Part shown: positions 16,648-23,231 of the stretch, piece by piece | How the letters are laid out: each line of letters begins with the position of its first letter | How positions within the stretch are numbered: the stretch's first letter is position 1 | NCBI RefSeq assembly: GCF_013410105.1 | Contig: NZ_JACCCJ010000001.1 | Span: 992,001-1,056,000 of the forward strand | Direction of reading: 5' to 3' | From: Sphingopyxis sp. JAI108 | GTDB taxonomy: Bacteria > Pseudomonadota > Alphaproteobacteria > Sphingomonadales > Sphingomonadaceae | DNA length: 64,000 nt | Made by a program: the position numbers and the translations under genes | The notes under the pieces: generated by a model | What the model was told of the DNA's origin: nothing | Database searches by the model: none | Seen by the model: the letters and a program-made list of their open reading frames with translations, nothing else

Positions 16648-19600
16648 TCAGCGGGCGGCGCGGCCGGCGGCCTTTCCCTTTTGCGCGGTCGCCGCGCCGT
16701 TGTGGAGCAGCGGCTGGCCGCCGTCGCCGATGATCGCGAAGCCCGACCAATAATAGGGATGCGACGTCTGCTGGTCGTTCATCAGCCGCATTTGGGTTGC
16801 CCACAGCGCATCGGCGATGCTCGTCCCTTCGTCGGCCGCGAACAGGCCGCCGATCAGCCGCTGGGTCGCGTCGAAATCGTCGGGCGCGGGCCAGTGGCTG
16901 GCGATCACCGAGCGGCCGCCTGCGCCGATGAAGCTGCGCACGAGCCCGTCGAGCGCGCTGCCGCCGCCCGAAAGTCCCGCCTCGCGCGTCGCCGCGACGC
17001 TCGCCGCGCCGGCGGTGTCGCAGGCCGACAGGATGACGAGGTCGGCGTCGATCCGGAGGTCGAAGATTTCCTGGAAGGTAAGGAGGCCGTCCGAATCCCC
17101 GCCGCCGAACGAGGTGACGAGCGCCGGGCGCGCAGGGCAGGCCGGGCGCGGCGCGGTGACGAGGCCGTGCGTCGCGAAATGGATGATGCGATAGTCGGCA
17201 AGGTCGGCGCGGTTCTTGACCGCCGTGTCGGTGAAGGCGCCCCCGGTGAGCAGGGTTCCGGCCGCGCGGCCCACGGCGTCGCGCGCCGTGACCAGTTCGT
17301 CGGCCGAGATCGGGCGGCCCCATTGCGCGACGTCCCACAGGCAGTCGGCGTCGGCGCTGCCGCTAGCCGCGCCGCGGGTGCCGGTGGATGGCAGGAGGCC
17401 CGCCACCGGCAGATTCTCGCCGAGCCCGAAATATTGGTTGCTTGCCTTCGACGGCGGAGCCTGGCGCGCGTTGCGAAAGCCGAGCGTGGATACCGCGGTG
17501 CTCGCGCGGGTCGTGCGGCCGAGCCATGCGATCTGGCGCATGTCGAACGGGTCCGCGCCGGGGTCGAGCAGCCGTCGTTCATAATCGGTGAGCCCCGTGT
17601 CGGCGGTGATGAGCAGATTGATCGGCAGGCGCAGCATTGCGCCGTCGGGTTCGAAGATCAGATGCGGCACCGCCGCGAGCTTCGCAGCAACCGGGCCGAA
17701 GAGCTGGCCGTAAAGCTTGTAGGCGGTCGCGGCGTCGAAGGGATAGGTGAGGCGGCGACCATTTTCGACGATCGAGATCGTCGAGCGGATCGTATCGACC
17801 GCCCGTTCGAGATCCGACGCGCCGATGTCCGATTTCCAGAGCTGCGCCCCGTCCCGTTCGATCAGCGTCGCATAGACGCCTTCGCCAACGACGAGCATTT
17901 TCAGATAGGCTTCGCCGGGCCGCAGCACCTGCTGCAATTCGGGCAACTCGAGTTTGCCGGACGCGACGACGCGATATTGCGGAAAGGCCGCCAGCTGGAC
18001 AAGCGTTTCGGACTGCTGGAACGCCAGATTGTCGAGCTGGGTCCTGACGTCGGTGCGCAAGGCGTTGACTTCGGGCGAAGCGGGAAGCTGGGCGAGGCGG
18101 GCGTCCTCGATCCGCGCGCGCTCGATGTCGCGGTTCAGCGTCGTCGCCTGGCGGAACAGCCGCGCCCCGTCGTCGCTGCCGCTGGACAATTCGCGCGCCA
18201 GCACCGCCTGCGTATCGGCCACACCGGGACGAATCTGAAGCTGGCTGGCGACGAAGAATTCGCCGGTCGCGGCCGGATCCGTCGCCGCGCGGTTCGCCAG
18301 CAACCGGTAATAGGGCGCCATGACGTTCGCCATTCCCGCGGTCGAACGCTGCGAGTTGGCGAGCGCGGCGACGACCTCGCGATAGATGCCGATCGCCTTG
18401 TCTTCCTGCGCATGGCGGGTGAGAAAGGCGGCATAGCGTGCGCGTGCCGAAGCGAGCGCGGTGGTTTCGGGATATTCGGCCGCGAGCAGGTCGACCGATT
18501 CGACGAAGCGCGCGTCGGCGCTGCCGATGTCACCGACCGCTTCCTCGGCCAGGGCGAGTTCGCCCAGCATCTGTGAACGCAGCCGGATGATGGATGTTAC
18601 GCGGCCCTGACGCACGGCAAGCGCGTCACCGAGCCCTTTCAACTGCGCGGCTTTCGCCGCCTCGGCATCGCCGCGGAGCCGTTGGACGGTGCCGAGCAGG
18701 TGGACCGCCTGCGCGTCGATAATCTGCGCGCGCTCGATCGGAGTCAGCCGCTCACGGTCGTTCGCCTGGCGCAGGACGCGGGCATTGTCGCCGCTGTTGA
18801 CCCCGGCGACGATTTCGGGGGTCAGCGTCACTGCGTCGCCCGTAATCGTAACGCCGGTGGCCAGCGGGGCGAGCGGCGCCTGGAGCAGCGCTGCCGCGCG
18901 ATCATAATCGCGCTGGTTGAGCGCGTTGATCGCGCGGAAATTGCGGCGCAGGCGCAGCTGGACCGGATCGCTCGTCGGGATGGCTTCGACCTCGGCGAAC
19001 AAGCGTTCGGCTTCGGCGAATTCGCCGAGGTTCGAGCGTTGCAGCGCGCGATTCAACGTAAATTCGCTCGGGTCGATGCCGGCCGCCGCCTGTTCGTCGA
19101 GCGCGCGGCGCGACAGCGCCTCGAAAAATTCGGCGGCCTCGGCATAGTCGCCGCTATGGTTGCGGCGATATCCCTCGGCCAACGCCTTGTCGACGTCGAT
19201 CGCCCCGGCGAGCGTGCGCGCGAAGCCGTCATTGTCGCCGACCGATATCGTCGCGACCTTGATCACGCCGGGGATTACCCGGTGCTCGCGCACCGATTCG
19301 AGCGCGATCCGCAGCGCGTCGCCGTAGGCGGCGAAACCTTCGACGCTGTAGCTCGTTGCGCCGTCGGCTTCGATCCGGGTCGTCCAGGCGACATCGCTGC
19401 CCCGGACCGTGCAGGCGCCGTCGGCCGCGCAGGCGATCGTGCCGGCGCGCGCGCGTTCGATCCGCGCGCGCGCTTCGTCGGCGCCCGCGCGCAGCACTCG
19501 CACGGTGCCGACGGGCTGGCTGGCATCGCGGCAGATGATCGTCCAGGCGCGGTCGAACATGCCCTCGATCACGCGGTCATGCACGGTGGCTTGCACCGCG

Positions 19601-19734
19601 CACAGCGAACCGCCCTGCTCGCCGATGGCAAAACTGTCGCGGAGTGTCGGGTCGCCTTCCTGCGCCCGCGCGATTCCGGGCGCGGTCAAGGCCAAGGCAG
19701 CCAGAACCGGCACGAATTGCGAACGTCGAGTCAT
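16648..19734 (-). CDS. Exported CHAT-domain (caspase-like) protein with TPR-type helices
   Basis: The 1,028-residue product starts with a Sec signal peptide (MTRRSQFVPVLAALALTAPGIARAQ). The middle (about residues 170-560) is alpha-helical with TPR-like pairs such as NHSGDYAEAAEFFEALSRR and LGEFAEAERLFAEVE. The C-terminal CHAT domain has its expected dyad: H856 in IIHFATHG and C905 in VILSACDTA. CHAT domains belong to the caspase/separase peptidase clan. The start at 19734 is preceded by GGGGGA and gives the signal peptide; an upstream in-frame extension to 20064 would overlap the divergent gene and is not credible. It is the first gene of the series that continues through the cyclase to the two-partner-secretion genes. 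Substrate unknown; cleavage of the exoprotein is a guess. Confidence 0.9.
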   Translation of the reverse strand: MTRRSQFVPVLAALALTAPGIARAQEGDPTLRDSFAIGEQGGSLCAVQATVHDRVIEGMFDRAWTIICRDASQPVGTVRVLRAGADEARARIERARAGTIACAADGACTVRGSDVAWTTRIEADGATSYSVEGFAAYGDALRIALESVREHRVIPGVIKVATISVGDNDGFARTLAGAIDVDKALAEGYRRNHSGDYAEAAEFFEALSRRALDEQAAAGIDPSEFTLNRALQRSNLGEFAEAERLFAEVEAIPTSDPVQLRLRRNFRAINALNQRDYDRAAALLQAPLAPLATGVTITGDAVTLTPEIVAGVNSGDNARVLRQANDRERLTPIERAQIIDAQAVHLLGTVQRLRGDAEAAKAAQLKGLGDALAVRQGRVTSIIRLRSQMLGELALAEEAVGDIGSADARFVESVDLLAAEYPETTALASARARYAAFLTRHAQEDKAIGIYREVVAALANSQRSTAGMANVMAPYYRLLANRAATDPAATGEFFVASQLQIRPGVADTQAVLARELSSGSDDGARLFRQATTLNRDIERARIEDARLAQLPASPEVNALRTDVRTQLDNLAFQQSETLVQLAAFPQYRVVASGKLELPELQQVLRPGEAYLKMLVVGEGVYATLIERDGAQLWKSDIGASDLERAVDTIRSTISIVENGRRLTYPFDAATAYKLYGQLFGPVAAKLAAVPHLIFEPDGAMLRLPINLLITADTGLTDYERRLLDPGADPFDMRQIAWLGRTTRASTAVSTLGFRNARQAPPSKASNQYFGLGENLPVAGLLPSTGTRGAASGSADADCLWDVAQWGRPISADELVTARDAVGRAAGTLLTGGAFTDTAVKNRADLADYRIIHFATHGLVTAPRPACPARPALVTSFGGGDSDGLLTFQEIFDLRIDADLVILSACDTAGAASVAATREAGLSGGGSALDGLVRSFIGAGGRSVIASHWPAPDDFDATQRLIGGLFAADEGTSIADALWATQMRLMNDQQTSHPYYWSGFAIIGDGGQPLLHNGAATAQKGKAAGRAAR

Positions 19735-19942
19735 CACCAATCCCCCAAGCACAAGCATGAAGGCGCCGTGCCGATGCGATGCCGGCAAGGCGCAGTCTTC
19801 GTTGCTGCGGTACGACCCATTCCCTTGGGGCCAAACCCTAAACCCTTCGCAAGCGAAAGGGAAGTGATCTGCCGCACAGGCGGCTTGCGTCGCCGGGGTG
19901 GGCCACCTATCTGCAAGGCTAGGTTTAACCGGCGAGGACATG
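19735..19942. promoter_or_regulatory. Divergent intergenic region with imperfect inverted repeat
   Basis: This 208-base region separates the CHAT operon (minus) from the ATPase zeta gene (plus) and must hold both promoters. The only structure I see is an inverted repeat at 19843-19861, CCCTTCGC / GCGAAAGGG with a one-base bulge, which could be an operator or a short terminator. No -35/-10 pair is clear enough to assign. Confidence 0.4.
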
Positions 19943-20269
19943 ATGAGCGCATTCGACGATCGTGAACGGGCATTCGAGACGCAATTCGCACGCGACCAGG
20001 AGGTGCAGTTCAGAATTACGGCGCGGCGTAACCGGCTTGTCGGCGAATGGGCCGCCGAACGCATGGGGCTGACCCCCGAGGAAACCGACGCCTATGCCAA
20101 GGCGGTCGTCCAGGCCGATTTCGAGGAAGCGGGCGATGAGGATGTCATCCGCAAGTTGGCGGGCGACCTGACCGCGGCAAGCGTCGAGATCAGCGACGCC
20201 GAAATTCGCGCGGTCCTGAATGACAAGACCGCCGAAGCGCGCCGCCAGTTCATCGACAGCCAGAACTGA
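19943..20269 (+). CDS. ATP synthase F1 inhibitor, zeta subunit (DUF1476)
   Basis: A 108-residue helical protein opening with MSAFDDRERAFETQFARDQE, the inhibitory N-terminal segment of the alphaproteobacterial zeta subunit, and containing the family core RRNRLVGEWAAERMGL and VVQADFEEAGDEDVIRKL. Zeta blocks ATP hydrolysis by the F1 motor, as IF1 does in mitochondria; it acts at the cytoplasmic face of the inner membrane. Identification rests on close recall of the Paracoccus protein. I chose the second of two adjacent ATGs (19940 and 19943) because GCGAGG then has five-base spacing. The ATP synthase operon is not in this window. BolA and glutaredoxin genes follow on the same strand. Confidence 0.9.
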   Translation: MSAFDDRERAFETQFARDQEVQFRITARRNRLVGEWAAERMGLTPEETDAYAKAVVQADFEEAGDEDVIRKLAGDLTAASVEISDAEIRAVLNDKTAEARRQFIDSQN

Positions 20270-20279
20270 GGCTATCCCG

Positions 20280-20513
20280 ATGGGCATGCGCGAGGATGAT
20301 TTGCGGGCGATGATCGTCGCGGCCTTCCCCGACGCCGAGGTAACGATTACCGACCTCGCCGGCGACAACGACCATTATGCGGCGCATGTGATCAGCGCAT
20401 ACTTTCAGGGAATGACCCGCGTCGCGCAGCACAAGGCGGTCTATGCCGCCTTGGGCGGACGCATGGGCGGCGAACTTCATGCCTTGCAATTGACGACTGC
20501 CATCCCTTCATAG
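20280..20513 (+). CDS. bolA: BolA/IbaG-family protein
   Basis: A 77-residue protein with the BolA fold signature: an N-terminal helix (REDDLRAMIVAAFPDAEVTITDLAGDNDHYAAHV) and the HKAVYAAL helix with the conserved histidine used for iron-sulfur ligation. BolA proteins pair with monothiol glutaredoxins to bind a [2Fe-2S] cluster, and the glutaredoxin gene follows 49 bases downstream, which supports that role. It lies 10 bases after the zeta gene. Start at 20280 is preceded by a weak TGAGG; a second ATG two codons later is possible. The short length is typical of the IbaG/BolA type in alphaproteobacteria. Confidence 0.9.
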   Translation: MGMREDDLRAMIVAAFPDAEVTITDLAGDNDHYAAHVISAYFQGMTRVAQHKAVYAALGGRMGGELHALQLTTAIPS

Positions 20514-20562
20514 GGAGCAGATATTTTGCCTGCGCGATGGCGCGCCGGCCCGGAGACTTAGA

Positions 20563-20895
20563 ATGACCGACCCTGCCACCCACGACCGCATCGCCAAGCT
20601 GGTCGCCGACAACCCCGTGCTGCTGTTCATGAAGGGCACGCCGCTGTTTCCGCAATGCGGTTTTTCCTCGCGTGCGATCGCGATGCTCGACCGGCTTGGC
20701 GTCGAATATGAGACCGTCGACGTGCTTCAGGACATGGAGGTCCGTCAGGGCGTCAAGGAGTTTTCGGACTGGCCGACGATCCCCCAACTCTATGTGAAGG
20801 GCGAATTCGTCGGCGGGAGCGACATCATGATGGAAATGTGGGAAGCGGGCGAGCTTCACACGCTGATGACCGGGGTTCCGACGCGCGCCGAGTAA
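20563..20895 (+). CDS. grxD: Monothiol glutaredoxin (Grx4/GrxD type)
   Basis: The 110-residue protein has the single-cysteine CGFS active site (FPQCGFSSRA, residues 32-35), the TPLF and WPTIPQLYVKGEFVGGSDI segments that bind glutathione, and the usual length. Such proteins bridge a [2Fe-2S] cluster with glutathione and deliver it to targets, and act with BolA, encoded just upstream. It is the last gene of this small operon and is followed by a strong intrinsic terminator. Confidence 0.95.
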   Translation: MTDPATHDRIAKLVADNPVLLFMKGTPLFPQCGFSSRAIAMLDRLGVEYETVDVLQDMEVRQGVKEFSDWPTIPQLYVKGEFVGGSDIMMEMWEAGELHTLMTGVPTRAE

Positions 20896-20913
20896 GGCCG
20901 CACTGAGGGATGG

Positions 20914-20951
20914 CAAAAGCCCGCCGCGCTCAGGCTCCGGCGGGCTTTTTT
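20914..20951 (+). terminator. Rho-independent terminator after grxD
   Basis: The stem AAAGCCCGCCG / CGGCGGGCTTT encloses a ten-base loop and runs directly into seven T residues. It lies 18 bases after the grxD stop codon. Confidence 0.92.
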
Positions 20952-20978
20952 CGCTTTGGGGTGGTTATCGGCCGGTCG

Positions 20979-21064
20979 TGCACCCCGGCGAAAGCCGGGG
21001 CCCAGTGCGGAAATATGCCAGGTTAGTGCGAGCTTTCTGGACCCCGGCTTTCGCCGGGGCACAC
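20979..21064. repeat. REP-like inverted repeat pair (GGCGAAAGCC core)
   Basis: Two copies of CCCCGGCGAAAGCCGGGG, each with matching flanks (GTGC and CCAG / CTGG and GCAC), face each other at 20979-21004 and 21037-21064. They differ only slightly. The block lies between the grxD terminator and the convergent globin gene and is a variant of the element at 1377, with an AAA in place of AA-G in its loop. Confidence 0.75.
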
Positions 21065-21099
21065 ATCTCTATCGGCAACCTCACGTCGAAACCTCCCGT

Positions 21100-21549
21100 T
21101 CAGGCCGCCTCGGCATCCTCATACGCCTGCGCCTCGGTGGCGATCAGGATGTCGGCGAGCATCCAATAGGCCGCGCCCCATGCCGCGAGCACTTCATCAG
21201 TCGCCACCTCTTCGCCCAGCACGTCGCGGATCGCGGGCAACAGGGCATTTGCGACGTGGGGGTAATGCTCCGCCTTTACACCGGTTTCGATATGGCGGCT
21301 CACCATGCGCGACACGGCTGGACCAAGGTTCTGGAGCTTGTCGATATTCTTCGCATAGGCGAGGATCGCGGCGGCGAGGCGCTTCGGCTGCTCGCCACTC
21401 GCCTGCGCGGCGCGGTCGAACATCGCTTCGATATCCTTGTTCTCGAACAGCCGGGCGTACATCGCCGTCGTGATCGCAAGGCCGTGCTTTTCGAGCGCGG
21501 GGGCGGACGCTTTTACGATCTCCATGGCTTGGGCCGAGACGGTGCGCAT
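21100..21549 (-). CDS. Single-domain globin (flavohaemoglobin-type globin domain without reductase)
   Basis: The 149-residue protein aligns over its whole length with the globin domain of Hmp flavohaemoglobin: the proximal heme histidine in SRHIETGVKAEHYPHV, the B-helix Tyr region AMYARLFENK, and the end AWGAAYWMLADILIATEAQAYED. It stops where the FAD/NAD reductase domain would begin, so it resembles Vitreoscilla-type single-domain haemoglobin. The likely role is oxygen or nitric oxide binding and, with an external reductase, NO dioxygenation. It follows the truncated-globin gene after three bases and shares its promoter, which faces nsrR; NO-induced expression is therefore inferred. Confidence 0.92.
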   Translation of the reverse strand: MRTVSAQAMEIVKASAPALEKHGLAITTAMYARLFENKDIEAMFDRAAQASGEQPKRLAAAILAYAKNIDKLQNLGPAVSRMVSRHIETGVKAEHYPHVANALLPAIRDVLGEEVATDEVLAAWGAAYWMLADILIATEAQAYEDAEAA

Positions 21550-21552
21550 AGC

Positions 21553-21969
21553 TTATCCTTTTATCGATGAGTGGAGGGAGGCCTCAGGCCGCCCGCGGCC
21601 GGGGTCGTCGAGGCGGAAGAAGAGCGCGAGCCGAAGGCTTTGGGCGATGCGCGCGGCCTTGGCTTGCAGGGCGACCGCGGCGTCGGGCGGCATCAGCTCG
21701 TCGGTCGTCGCGGACCAGATCACCAGCCAGCGATCGAACATCGCGGGAGTGATTCGGGCCTTGTGTTTCAGATGCGCGGCGACCGGGCTGCCCTTGTAGC
21801 GGCCGGTCGTCAGCATCACCGACGACCAGAAGGCAATGAGTTTTTCGAGGTGCGCGGGCCAGTGGTCGACCGCGTCATCGAACAGCGGGCCGATATGGGG
21901 GTCCGCACGAACGCGGTCGTAGAAGGCGGGAATCAGGCGCGCGAGCGCGGCCTCTTCGATCTGATCCAT
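21553..21969 (-). CDS. Group III truncated haemoglobin
   Basis: A 138-residue globin. The segment AFYDRVRADPHIGPLFDDAVDHWPAHLEKLIAFWSSVMLTTGRYKGSPVAAH is split over the B to F helices, and the proximal histidine is in AAHLKHK, the pattern of group III truncated haemoglobins. The C-terminal 20 residues beyond the globin core are polar and variable. Such proteins bind heme and NO or O2; their physiological role is not settled. It is the first gene after the divergent nsrR control region and runs almost into the single-domain globin gene. Confidence 0.88.
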   Translation of the reverse strand: MDQIEEAALARLIPAFYDRVRADPHIGPLFDDAVDHWPAHLEKLIAFWSSVMLTTGRYKGSPVAAHLKHKARITPAMFDRWLVIWSATTDELMPPDAAVALQAKAARIAQSLRLALFFRLDDPGRGRPEASLHSSIKG

Positions 21970-22079
21970 GTCGCTCGTGACTCACTATAATCATGTATTT
22001 GATGCGCATGTATTCACAAGATTTGAAACATGCAACAAAAATACATATTATACGGCCCGAGCCGATTGGAAGGATTGCG
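21970..22079. promoter_or_regulatory. Divergent nsrR/globin control region with ATGTATT repeats
   Basis: This unusually AT-rich 110 bases sits between the globin operon (minus) and nsrR (plus). Three related half-sites occur: ATGTATTT at 21993-22000, ATGTATT at 22008-22014 and the inverse AAATACAT at 22039-22046. They resemble the ATGYATTT/AAATRCAT half-sites known for NsrR operators. A TATAAT-like sequence lies at about 22046-22053 in both orientations (ATTATA/TATAAT). A GGAAGGA ribosome-binding site precedes nsrR. Confidence 0.6.
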
Positions 22080-22517
22080 ATGCGCCTCACGCGCTACACC
22101 GACTACGCGATGCGCGTGCTTCTTTATGTGGGGGCGCAGGACAAGGAGCGGCTGAGCCAGATCTCCGAGATTTCGCGCACCTACGGCATTTCGCAGAACC
22201 ATCTGATGAAGGTCGTCAACGACTTGGTGAATGCGGGCTATCTCGAAAGCGTCCGCGGACGTTTCGGCGGTATCCGGCTGGCACGGCCCGCGGCCGAGAT
22301 CAATGTCGGCGCGGTGGTGCGCCATACCGAGGAGGGCTTCGACCTCGTCGATTGCGGTAGTTGCATCATCGCGCCCGCATGCGGGCTGACGGGCGCGCTC
22401 GCCGAGGCATTGACGGCGTTCTTGAAGGTGCTCGACGGTTACAGCCTCGCTGACCTTTCCGCGCAGCGCGCGAATCTCGCTGCGCTTTTCGGCACGCCGG
22501 AAATTTCGGAAGGTTGA
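22080..22517 (+). CDS. nsrR: NsrR-like nitric-oxide-sensing repressor (Rrf2 family)
   Basis: The 145-residue protein opens with the Rrf2 helix-turn-helix (MRLTRYTDYAMRVLLYVG ... YGISQNHLMKVVNDLV) and has three cysteines, VDCGSCIIAPACGL, in the loop that holds the iron-sulfur cluster in NsrR. NO damages this cluster and relieves repression. The spacing of the first two cysteines (two residues) is shorter than in the E. coli protein. The start at 22080 is fixed by GGAAGGA upstream. The divergent pair of globin genes is its natural target; autoregulation through the shared region is likely. Cannot exclude another Fe-S Rrf2 regulator such as RirA or IscR, but the neighbours favour NsrR. Confidence 0.87.
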   Translation: MRLTRYTDYAMRVLLYVGAQDKERLSQISEISRTYGISQNHLMKVVNDLVNAGYLESVRGRFGGIRLARPAAEINVGAVVRHTEEGFDLVDCGSCIIAPACGLTGALAEALTAFLKVLDGYSLADLSAQRANLAALFGTPEISEG

Positions 22518-22862
22518 AAGCTTCCGGGGGGCGGGGCCTTTCGGCCACTCCGCCCCCCGTCTGCATCGGGGGCAAGTGGGGTTTTCCCGGGTGGGGGCAG
22601 GGGACATCAGGGACCAGACTGATGCCCCCCACCGCTCCATTGAGCGGAACACTCGGGAACATCTGATACTATACAATTGCCGTGCCAATTTACGGCCTTC
22701 GCGGATTCTGGCGGGAGGCGCTGGTTAGCGATTCCTTACCGGCGTCTCGGCGTGTAAAAAATCCCGACATATGCCCGGGCCTATGTTCGTTCAGCAAGCG
22801 TTCAGCCCATTGACTACATTTGTAGTCGCATCAGATCGATGGTGCCAATGGGAGGGGTCCGC
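22518..22862. other. 345-base gap: hairpin after nsrR and promoter region of blaI
   Basis: A long inverted repeat at 22525-22559 (arms CGGGGGGCGG / CCGCCCCCCG, with GGCC ... GGCC paired inside) follows the nsrR stop and probably ends transcription, although no T-run follows. I see no gene in the next 250 bases. The right end carries the palindromic operator at 22812 and a GGGAGGGG ribosome-binding site for blaI. Confidence 0.6.
22812..22827. promoter_or_regulatory. Palindromic BlaI/MecI-type operator
   Basis: GACTACATTTGTAGTC has seven-base perfect arms (GACTACA / TGTAGTC) around TT. It contains the TACA-N2-TGTA core recognised by BlaI/MecI repressors and lies 35 bases upstream of the blaI-like gene, as expected for autorepression. 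Confidence 0.8.
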
Positions 22863-23231
22863 ATGGCAGAACGAGCAAGCGAGTCGGAAATGCAGGTGCT
22901 GGCGGCGCTGTGGGACAAAGCCCCGCAGACCGCCGCCGACCTGACCCGGCGCATCGGCGCCATCAACGGCTGGACGCAGGCGACGGTGAAAACCTTGCTC
23001 GCGCGGTTGGTCCAGAAGGGCGCCGTCACCGCCGAGGCCGATGGGCGCCGTTATCTTTACAGTCCCGCGATCGAACGCGCCGATGCCGTCGGCGAGGAAT
23101 CGCAGCGTTTCGTCGATCGCCTGTTCGGCGGCCGCGTCGGCCCGCTGATCGCGCATCTCGCCGACCGCGAGGCGCTGACCGACACCGATATCGCCGAAAT
23201 CGAGGCGCTCCTGAAGAAGCTCAAGTCATGA
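22863..23231 (+). CDS. BlaI/MecI/CopY-family transcriptional repressor
   Basis: The 122-residue protein has the winged-helix signature of this family: ASESEMQVLAALWDKAPQTAADLTRRI, then GWTQATVKTLLARLVQKGAVTAEADGRRYLYSP, and a C-terminal helical dimerisation part. In BlaI and MecI, cleavage by the membrane peptidase encoded next releases the operator. The start at 23,863-minus-1000, i.e. 22863, follows GGGAGGGG and drops eight non-conserved upstream codons. It overlaps the peptidase gene by four bases (ATGA), and a matching palindrome lies upstream, so the two form a self-contained switch. Confidence 0.92.
   Translation: MAERASESEMQVLAALWDKAPQTAADLTRRIGAINGWTQATVKTLLARLVQKGAVTAEADGRRYLYSPAIERADAVGEESQRFVDRLFGGRVGPLIAHLADREALTDTDIAEIEALLKKLKS

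Noticed and set aside
19735..20064. A 110-residue N-terminal extension of the CHAT protein
   Set aside because: It would overlap the ATPase zeta gene on the opposite strand and put the signal peptide in the interior.
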